24,503 bases of DNA from a virus. Each line of letters starts with the position of its first letter. Within the stretch, counting starts at the first letter, position 1. The notes beneath the pieces are model-generated. The model ran no database searches and had not been told where the DNA came from. It saw nothing but the letters and a program-made list of their open reading frames with translations. Made by a program: the position numbers and the translations under genes. This document shows positions 16,401 through 23,300 of the stretch, piece after piece. The stretch lies in IMG/VR virus record IMGVR_UViG_3300013005_000163, positions 1 to 24,503 of that record; one strand, 5' to 3'.

Positions 16401-18052
16401 GTTAAAGTCATTATATTACCTACACCTACTAAATCAAAATATAAATTATTTGCATATCCTGAAGCAGCACTATTACCGCCAATTCCTATTTGGTAATTTC
16501 TACCAGATGTTCCATTATTTATTAAATCAATAAATGTAAAACCTGTTGTTGAATTTGTTGCTGCAACTAAACTTGCATTCGCAGTTGATGAAATTGTTAC
16601 ATTTCCTGTTGCCGTTACACTACAAGCAAAACATGCTATTCCAGTACTAGAAAATGTTAATCTGTTCTGGCTATTAGATCTTACATTAAATGGATGGTTT
16701 GTAATAGTTCCTATATAACCAGCAGCTGAATCATTGGTGAATGTAGATCCAACACCTGATGTTTCACAGAGTATGTATGCTGGAGAACTATTACCTCTTA
16801 CTGCTATGCCATCTGAAGAAACTTCAGAAGCATCTATTGTTAATCTTTTAAAAGGAGTAGTAGTATTAATACCAATACAGCTTGCATTAGCCATTGTAGT
16901 GCAAACAGTGCCACTTGAACTTACAACTGTATTTCCATAGAAACAAGTTCTAGAACCGTCTTCAAAAATACCACTTGATGTCATGTGATGAAGACCATTT
17001 CCTTTAGAAAGGAAATTACAGCTAATACCTGGTTCGTTTCCTAACACTCCCGAATTTCTAGGGCCAACCAAAAACACCGCTGAATCATATTCAGAACCAC
17101 TAGGATTAGAATAAATCCACTGGTTGTCTTGTGAATCCCACAACATTGATCCAGTCAATCCTGTTGATCCACTATCATAAACAGATAAACCACCAAAACG
17201 AATGCTTGGTGTATCTGTGTTTACATTAATAATGTTTGTACCAATGTTAAGCTGAGAAGATGTTATATATTGTACACTTTGAGTGCCGTAAATTGTTACG
17301 TTATTAAAATATGAAGTACCACTTACATATAAGTCTTTAGATACTCTAACACCTCCATCTGTATAGAGTGAGGCAGTTGAAGTAAATGAAAAAGAATTAT
17401 TAGCAGCACTAATATATTGAGTATTTACAAATGTATTTGATCCTGTAGTAGCATAACTACCTGTTTTAGAATTAAGAGATGTAATGTTACTTTCATTACT
17501 TGTTACTCTTGTACTAAAACTACCTGAAGCTGTCTCTAAATTAGTTGTACGAGTAGAGAAAGAACCTGAAGCAGTTTGTAATGAAGAAATATTAGATTCA
17601 TCTGTTGTTAATCTTGAAGCAAATGAAGAACTATTATTTGTAATAGTATTTTCATCTGTTGTTAATCTTCCTGTTACAGAACTACTTAAAGATGTTAATT
17701 CAGCATCTGTTGCGAAAGTAGAATCTAAACTAGAACTAAAACTTTCTAAACTAGATACACGAGTTGAAAAAGAAGAAGACGCATTTATTAATGATCCACT
17801 AGTTGTTTCTAACGAAGATAAACGATTATTTTGAGTAGTATTTATTGAATCATTACTCGCGGTATATGTTAGAATACTCGAGCTAAACGTTTGTAAAGCG
17901 TTTATATTTGTATTATTACTGCCTGTGTATATGTTTATTGAAGAAGAGAATGAGTTTAAAGCACCAATTGATACTTCTGAACCAGTAATGTCACCAATAT
18001 CTATACCATTTAATGTTAGTGAACCTGTTACTTGTGCGTTATGTATTAACAT
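13499..18052 (-). CDS. Giant cysteine-rich tail-fibre-like protein B
   Basis: 1517 aa. Residues 1-75 are Ser-rich; 76-197 form a repeat region with S-F-S-T-R-V-T-x-L-E-T-A-S-G units; about 198-380 are shared with fibre A (TGSNTFVNTQYISAANN, then S-Y-F-N-N-V-T-I, and G-I-S-C-N-F-L-S-K-G-N-G). The body has G-x-V/I-G-I-G-T/N-x-S/T-P and R-M-R-I-T-S repeats. The cysteine strand appears in full at about 646, with two Cys at 471 and a variant (V-T-C-F-S-N-T-V-C-A-P) at 1071. My count is 41 Cys, about half of them in the last 500 residues, including pairs such as C-H-C and C-x-x-G-C. The ending (about 1390-1517) is another beta-rich domain with I-F-W-C and F-L-K-Q-I-I. Likely a trimeric fibre. Start at 18052 is 19 nt after an octamer. 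Confidence 0.88.
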   Translation of the reverse strand: MLIHNAQVTGSLTLNGIDIGDITGSEVSIGALNSFSSSINIYTGSNNTNINALQTFSSSILTYTASNDSINTTQNNRLSSLETTSGSLINASSSFSTRVSSLESFSSSLDSTFATDAELTSLSSSVTGRLTTDENTITNNSSSFASRLTTDESNISSLQTASGSFSTRTTNLETASGSFSTRVTSNESNITSLNSKTGSYATTGSNTFVNTQYISAANNSFSFTSTASLYTDGGVRVSKDLYVSGTSYFNNVTIYGTQSVQYITSSQLNIGTNIINVNTDTPSIRFGGLSVYDSGSTGLTGSMLWDSQDNQWIYSNPSGSEYDSAVFLVGPRNSGVLGNEPGISCNFLSKGNGLHHMTSSGIFEDGSRTCFYGNTVVSSSGTVCTTMANASCIGINTTTPFKRLTIDASEVSSDGIAVRGNSSPAYILCETSGVGSTFTNDSAAGYIGTITNHPFNVRSNSQNRLTFSSTGIACFACSVTATGNVTISSTANASLVAATNSTTGFTFIDLINNGTSGRNYQIGIGGNSAASGYANNLYFDLVGVGNIMTLTCGRNVGIGTQSPNRLTEIAASSGAVLGIANNNESGGSGILYGRIAMYSTAGSNTYIDYGGEIRSYSGPGVDYSDLRFYTAFGATSTEKMRITSAGIACFACQVCAPSFTGGTVSGTSGTFTGKLSVTQASTDFVAEFTNTANSTPYGLRVKDASSPANNYPLLSVTNNAGTTEYFRVNSGTGISTFSGTVCASIFAGGTVSGTTIYGSTLVCGASICSGGTGRFRDILISDCRLSVGASDQYYASVFIGGALTCGSNQYALLLDPQLSGTNNYGLLANARIKASTATTNAFGVYIVNSELLSGASITNNYGLYIANQTNGSSVNYALYSAGGASYFAGCVGIGTTTPNYKLEVNGTSCFAGNVTIGGSYCAFALNVHGVTYQIGGSVWVQNGYGYVNSGAVSTGLFPQSDCTIQLRIANSTALIVNASSNVGIGTSTPYGRLHLTGVYNGAQNTLNLENNWPNTYSTSLINFWAYYNATDPMAVIEAGQDVSATNAGVIMFKTMAGGTAPVTRMSISPTGVTCFSNTVCAPGIIVGTSQENIILSSSRIHLNTCVQRFYTINHWQLANGSANQCIVVDGAATYGCAKVANINASSTFFYGPYSYLTPGSYVAKFRMKVDNNSCRSTLFYLDTNRGSGMNVSANTFCTSGCYQYINIPFTISSPGDVFEARALDYRSGITCTYLDHVLVEAAENPGQYFSKDNFRLYTGHFNCARLSIDTNGNTIFNCNGTYCSNFGYNFLTACNGSILSGTHTMGNMGAGTQCATPYWCDGGALRMEFNWSTGGYIQWINHNNCVPYLLQWSADNYNTKHCFDYNGGACHCGIVTARGYQGASFSTLNGGSGTGNAIFNTVTRSGAALYEVAIVANPNGAGSGAYADFYYGDLLIGTGFSGAAVTDYIFWCQRSTPPRSLYGSGGGNLTVNVCMFYSGAEYSSIGLGGTYTIRFKINGYNSSATGDGTTIFLKQII
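16075..16117. repeat. Exact 43-nt repeat, copy in fibre B
   Basis: Identical to 9567-9609 in fibre A, in the same reading frame, with unlike flanks on both sides. It encodes the full three-cysteine strand plus the next residues A-P-S-F. Confidence 0.9.
16995..17044. repeat. Exact 50-nt repeat with an inverted repeat, copy in fibre B
   Basis: Identical to 11678-11727 in fibre A. The inverted repeat TTTCCTTT-AG-AAAGGAAA is at 16998-17015. It encodes the I-S-C-N-F-L-S-K-G-N region. Confidence 0.9.
17462..17827 (-). repeat. Ser/Thr-rich repeat region in fibre B N-terminal part
   Basis: Residues about 76-197 repeat units such as S-L-E-T-x-S-G-S, S-F-S-T-R-V-T and T-D-E-S-N-I-S-S, of about 14-17 residues each, ending in N-I-T-S-L-N-S-K-T-G-S-Y. 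The same units occur in the upstream partial fibre gene (about 23870-24020). The pattern of hydrophobic residues could form a triple coiled coil. Confidence 0.75.
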
Positions 18053-18071
18053 CTGTTATGACTTGTTTTGT

Positions 18072-18079
18072 ATAAATAT
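18072..18079 (-). promoter_or_regulatory. Intergenic ATATTTAT motif before fibre B
   Basis: Coding-strand context is AAAAATATTTATACAAAACA, ending 19 nt before the ATG at 18052 in the 29-nt gap after a LamG gene. Promoter role is inferred. Confidence 0.5.
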
Positions 18080-18081
18080 TT

Positions 18082-18783
18082 TTAAATTCCAAAACGTTTA
18101 CGTTGGACTGTGTAATTTTGTAATATTTCTGATGGTGATAATACTCTATTATAAATAGAAATACTACCTATAGTTCCAGCCCAATATGAGTAAATATTAC
18201 CATTATCCATAAATGAACCTACTGAAAAGTCATTAGTTCCTATTCCCCACCCTCCATATCCATCTTCTTGTGTTAAAGAAATAGATGTGTTGTCAATATA
18301 TCCTCCTAATATAGAATCATTTCTTGTAATAACTACATTATGCCAATTTCCATTCACTAATTGGGTTTGGTTTGAGGATGCTCTTCTATTATTAGCTTTA
18401 GTTTCAGTACTTATTTGAAAATGACTGTAATCACTTCTAATATCTAAAAATAACATTCTTGACGAAGAATCTGAAATCCAAAATGGTCCTCTATGAGCTA
18501 CAGTGCTTACAGAATCTTTAATCCACATATTAATTGTACAATATTGTATACTTGTAATATTAGTACTTGTATTATTTCCATAATCGTTAGTTCCATCAAA
18601 TATAAGATTACCACCGTTGGCACTATTAAAAGTTGGACCATTAGCTAAAGTTATATTACGTCCATAACCGCTTGTATCACTCCAAGTAGTACCACTACCA
18701 GGATATGAATTTATATCAGCAGCGTCTAGAGATAATGATAACCCTAATGTTACTATTTGTCCATGTCCATATTGTATAGCCAT
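18082..18783 (-). CDS. LamG/concanavalin-like jelly-roll protein 3
   Basis: 233 aa, one LamG-type domain with a short N-terminus: L-S-L-S-L-D-A-A-D-I-N-S-Y-P-G-S (15-30), G-T-T-W-S-D-T-S-G-Y (31-40), N-G-P-T-F-N (48-53), G-N-L-I-F-D-G-T-N-D-Y (58-68). The middle holds the strands with N-M-W-I-K and N-G-N-W-H-N-V-V-I-T-R typical of the fold, and the end is I-Y-N-R-V-L-S-P-S-E-I-L-Q-N-Y and K-R-F-G-I. Its start is 4 nt past the stop of the small TFVKY gene at 18788. It lies before the fibre B unit. Glycan recognition is inferred, not shown. Confidence 0.85.
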   Translation of the reverse strand: MAIQYGHGQIVTLGLSLSLDAADINSYPGSGTTWSDTSGYGRNITLANGPTFNSANGGNLIFDGTNDYGNNTSTNITSIQYCTINMWIKDSVSTVAHRGPFWISDSSSRMLFLDIRSDYSHFQISTETKANNRRASSNQTQLVNGNWHNVVITRNDSILGGYIDNTSISLTQEDGYGGWGIGTNDFSVGSFMDNGNIYSYWAGTIGSISIYNRVLSPSEILQNYTVQRKRFGI

Positions 18784-18787
18784 AACT

Positions 18788-19111
18788 TTATTCTGTTGGT
18801 GGAATTAAAATCCATTCATTATTAGATAATATTACTAAAATTTGTTCATGTGTGTATTCTGATCCTGAAGGATAAATATCAGGACGACCATACACTCCAG
18901 CTTCTATAGTAATAGATTGAGATTGATGTGAGATAGGATCATACCAGCTTTGTGTGTATGAAGCTGTAACATCATTTATGTTATATTTTACAAATGTCTT
19001 AGTACCATCTATTGATAGTCTAAGAGTAGATGTATCATATTCTAATAACTGATTATAGTTAAGTGATCCTGTTATTGTTGTAGGTATAATTAAGTAGCGT
19101 GTTTCTATCAT
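18788..19111 (-). CDS. Small fibre-cluster protein, TFVKY family, copy B
   Basis: 107 aa, paralogue of the gene at 7854-8108 but 23 residues longer. It shares the R-Y-L-I-I opening strand, L-S-I-D-G-T-K-T-F-V-K-Y (about 32-43), and Y-T-H-E-Q-I-L-V-I-L-S-N-N-E-W near the end. The added middle part (Y-T-Q-S-W-Y-D-P-I-S-H and R-P-D-I-Y-P-S-G) is absent in copy A. The ATG overlaps the stop of the LamG/CBM gene (ATGA). It precedes a LamG gene by 4 nt, the same arrangement as copy A. An octamer ATAAATAT (plus strand 18872-18879) occurs inside its coding region, probably by chance. Function unknown. Confidence 0.8.
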   Translation of the reverse strand: MIETRYLIIPTTITGSLNYNQLLEYDTSTLRLSIDGTKTFVKYNINDVTASYTQSWYDPISHQSQSITIEAGVYGRPDIYPSGSEYTHEQILVILSNNEWILIPPTE

Positions 19112-20310
19112 ATTCCAAAGCGTTTTTTATATGCTAAATAGTTTTGTTGTACTTGAGCAGCTGATAGGGTTTCACTATACATTCTAAAAATAGGTATGTC
19201 ACCAAGAAGGCTACCGCCATTACCTAAACCAATATTTAAACCATCTGTTGTTGTGGGTGTACCAGCTGTACCTGTGCCTGCTAAAGATCCATTTATGTAC
19301 ATAGCAGCACTTCCTCCATTTCCACTCACTGTACCAACAACGTGATACCAGTTTCCTGCTGTCACATAACTAGAAATAGGAGCTAAGGCGACTGATCCTC
19401 CCCAAGAGGCGCCATAAGAAAAAGTAAAGTTATTGTATATAAATTGCATTGATATACCTGTATCTCCATTCCAGTTTCCTGATTTTTGCCAAATGCTTCT
19501 AAATGTATTTGAAGCTGGAATTGAGGCAGGTCTGAAAACCATTTCGTAGCTTTTATTTGTTATAGGAGAATTAGCGTGGGCTACAGGTATATAATCGTTT
19601 GATCCATCAAATGTTGGAACAGATGCTGTTGTAAAAGATACATTACTCATATCTAAAGAAGCATTATACCCACTTATATCAAATAATGAATTTGTTACTG
19701 AGCGGGTGGATGTTGATCCTACAGTAGATATGTATTGAGTAGCATATGATTTTTGTTCTACTTGTCCTCCCCATACATCTACTTTTTGTCCACTATTGTT
19801 ATTTCCATATCCTATATAAGGAACTACTCCAAATTGCATTTGGTTTATGCCTGAGGATGGAGATGTTACTGTGATTTGAAATCGTCTCCATTCTGTTGTT
19901 GATAGCATAGCTACACTTACATTAAGTACTCCTGTATAACTAACTAAAGTTCCATTCAATCCAAAAGCAGAATATAAATCTACACCAGTTCCTGTCAAAC
20001 TAACATTTTTTAACCAAACAGAAAATGTGTAAACTGTACTAGTTGAAGCTGAGATAGTCTTAGTATATCTAGAATATCCATTTCCTAATCTATTTCCAGT
20101 TAAAGTACCATCAGGAGCATAAGATGCATTTAAGGTAACATCACTATTAATCCAGTTACTAAATAGATTACCCGTCCATTCATCAAAATTTTGACTATAT
20201 AAAGCTAAATTAGTAGTTGGTTCTCCTAAATATGAGTTTTTAACATCTGCCATATCATAAGCAAATCTTAAGCCTAATAAAGATGTTCCTGGTCCGTTTT
20301 TAATTGCCAT
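19108..20310 (-). CDS. LamG protein 4 with an inserted CBM-like domain
   Basis: 400 aa. Residues 12-32 (L-G-L-R-F-A-Y-D-M-A-D-V-K-N-S-Y-L) match the opening of the other LamG proteins. About 35-207 are a second jelly-roll-like domain: N-L-A-L-Y-S-Q-N-F-D-E-W (34-45), A-P-D-G-T-L-T-G-N-R-L (65-75), Y-T-F-S-V-W-L-K-N (94-102), W-R-R-F-Q-I-T-V-T (141-149), V-D-V-W-G-G-Q-V-E (177-185). This order is typical of carbohydrate-binding modules of the CBM4/9-like kind in phages. From about 208 the LamG pattern resumes (L-F-D-I-S-G-Y-N-A-S-L, then P-T-F-D-G-S-N-D-Y 232-240) and ends Q-N-Y-L-A-Y-K-K-R-F-G-I. So the CBM-like domain sits inside the LamG fold. Its ATG is 1 nt past the fibre C stop. Likely two glycan-binding surfaces; ligands unknown. 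Confidence 0.85.
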   Translation of the reverse strand: MAIKNGPGTSLLGLRFAYDMADVKNSYLGEPTTNLALYSQNFDEWTGNLFSNWINSDVTLNASYAPDGTLTGNRLGNGYSRYTKTISASTSTVYTFSVWLKNVSLTGTGVDLYSAFGLNGTLVSYTGVLNVSVAMLSTTEWRRFQITVTSPSSGINQMQFGVVPYIGYGNNNSGQKVDVWGGQVEQKSYATQYISTVGSTSTRSVTNSLFDISGYNASLDMSNVSFTTASVPTFDGSNDYIPVAHANSPITNKSYEMVFRPASIPASNTFRSIWQKSGNWNGDTGISMQFIYNNFTFSYGASWGGSVALAPISSYVTAGNWYHVVGTVSGNGGSAAMYINGSLAGTGTAGTPTTTDGLNIGLGNGGSLLGDIPIFRMYSETLSAAQVQQNYLAYKKRFGI

Positions 20311-20311
20311 A

Positions 20312-23300
20312 TTATAATGTATAGATATTATTATCGTTGTTTATTCCTTCAATTACGTAGTTTATTGTTGGAGCAGCTCCACTATAGGTTAATGTAACAT
20401 TAATTGTGTATGCTGGGCTGCCTCCATTATCATACGTTACAACTATATCGCTTACATTTCCAAAATTAGCTTCGGTTGTTGTACCCCCATTACTAGAACC
20501 ATATAGTGTTGTTATATCAGCAATAGCTGAACTACCATTTCCTGTTGATTGATTAGCCCAAACATAAACTCTAACTGAGTGGGTATGCCCAACATAAGCT
20601 ATTTTCTTAGCAGTTCCAGAGGAGGCAGCTGTTATTTGGCCAACAACTGTTTGTTTGTAAGTTCCACCACCGCCTTGTTTTATTGTAGATAAACGACTGT
20701 ATGTTGTAACCTCTCCTCCATTCATACTGATGCTAAATAATTCAGTTGTACTGGTAGTATTAGTACCAGACATTATTCTAAATCGATCTTGGAAGTTATC
20801 TAAGTGAGTAGCACAACTACAAGATGTTCCTTTTTGTAATACTAATTGACCTCCTTCTGATGTACCTCTAGCACCTAGATATAGATTAGCTTCAGTACTT
20901 GTTGATGTTGTACCTATAGCTACTACACTTCCTGTGATCATCATTGTAGAACCACTAACAGAACTATATGTACCTAATCTAACAGTATTATCAGCAAATG
21001 CTTCAATCACAGGTAAACCTGCTATTGTATTTACACTAAATAAACTATTAGTTAAATCATCGTCTACTGAGAATAGACGACCTGAAGTTCCATCTACTGC
21101 GAATATATTTGAGCCTGAACCTTCAAATATAACAGCGTCTGTTGAACCAGTGACATGGAGTTTAGATGTTGGGGCTGTAATACCTATACCTACATTACCT
21201 GCACTTGATAAGCGCATTCTCTCGGTAACTGCCCCACTAGCATTTCTTGTACCAAATGTTATTGCCATTGAACCACAAGATGTAGTTACACCGTTTATTG
21301 TTGCTAAACCGTTTCCACCACTAGGACCTTGTGCAACAAACATAATACCTGAAGTAGCACATGCTATAGTACTTGGATTAGATGTTCTAAACCATTGATT
21401 ACTTACTAATGTATTTGTAGGGTCATATGAAGAATTTATACAATTTTGTACATCCAATACTGATTGTGGATTATTTGTATTTATACCAACACAACCTGCG
21501 CTTGTTATGCGCATACGTTCGGCTGCATCTGAAGCAAAATATAAATAATTGCCATTATGATTATAAGCGACATATCCTCTATATCTATCCGCACCAGAAC
21601 TTCCATCAGCAAACATCAAAAATTGTTCCCCAGTTGTAGTAGTACTTGCAATAGTAATTCCTCCTTGGTCAATTGCTGATATAACTAATTCTTTAGAATA
21701 ATAGCTGCTTGGCGATGTGATACCTATACCTACGTTACCACCCGATGTGATTCTCATTCGTTCGGTTCCTGAAAAAGAATTTCCTTCGGTTAATCCTGCA
21801 TTTGTATAAAAAAGATGCTCTCCGTTATACTGCTGATATAAAGTTGCAGTTGTTTGAGTAGCTACCACTGCAGAACCGTTATAGTAAGCACCAGAACTTA
21901 AAATATTATTATTCCCATTTTCAGCAGTTGTCGTACTACTAAAATTAAATCCTGCTATGTTTGCTACTAATCCGCTTTTATTTTGTATATAAAAAGTAGG
22001 GCTACCACTAGAATTTGAAGTAGTTCCTATTAATACTACACCACCACTTGTTATGCGCATACGTTCGGAAATAAATCCTGTTCCAGAAGCTTTAGTATAA
22101 AAAGCTAATGCACCAGTAACACTATTTGGTGATCCTGCATGGGTTTCATTAATAGCACCCATAGCTGCAAGATTAATAAATTGGCTTGCATCTTGAAATC
22201 CTATTAATGATAAATTACCATTTGTAGCACTTTTATTTTGAATATTTAAAATACCTGGATTATAATTACTTCCTATACTTGTTGCAGTTAATGTATCTGC
22301 TATATTAGCTTTTACAAATACAGTTGATGTATTTATATTTAAACTATCTGCTGTTATGCTACAAGCAAATGTAGCTCCACCTGCACAAGCAAAAGTTAAA
22401 ACATCAGATGATATAACATCATTTCGTAAGATGAAATTACCGTTTGTATTTCCAATAAGTCTATATTGATTAGCACCACACAATCTAAAAGATTGATGGG
22501 TATAACTTCCAGCCCCAGCAACAAAATCTAAAACTAATTGTTCATTTATAGTTCCTTTAATTATAGAAGAAGGTGAACAAACTTGACAAGCGAAACAGGC
22601 TATACCTGTATTAGTAAAACGTAAACGTTCTAAACTATCGCATGTTACAAATCGTAAAGGAGTATTACTTGTAGTACCAATAGAAGTTTCTGTAACATTA
22701 GATGATATTGTAAAATGTCTTGTACCACCTTGACCCATATATAGTTGAGCTCCTCTACCTGCTGTAGCACCAGCATTTAATTGTAAAGACATGTTTTGAG
22801 TAGATCCTACACCTGCTGAAGATATACCAACATCAAATCCATCTCCTCTACCGAATATATCTGGGGTAGTAGTACCTATACCTAAATTACCATCTCCAGT
22901 TAAGACCATTCTTGTATTTGCGCCACCAGTTCCGTTTCTCCAAGTCCAAAGACCTGTATTAGAGGTTGCTCTATGATCAAAGAACATACCTGGAGAAGAG
23001 GCTCCAGTAGTGTATATTCCAAATTGTGCTCCTGATGCTGAATTAGTAAAACCTAATTCACCTGCTGTAAATGTAGAGCCCCCATTTATTAAAACTCCAG
23101 TATTAAAATACCCAGCTCCATTAACATCTAATTTATAAGCTGGTGAGGCAGAACCAATACCTACATTGCCTGAAGGATCAAGGCGCACATATTCAGTATT
23201 ATTAACATTAAATGTCATTCCACTAGAATCTGATGAATTGCCTCTTAAAAATCCAATATGGGTTACAGGATTACCACTAGTTCCATACCACATCCCAACT

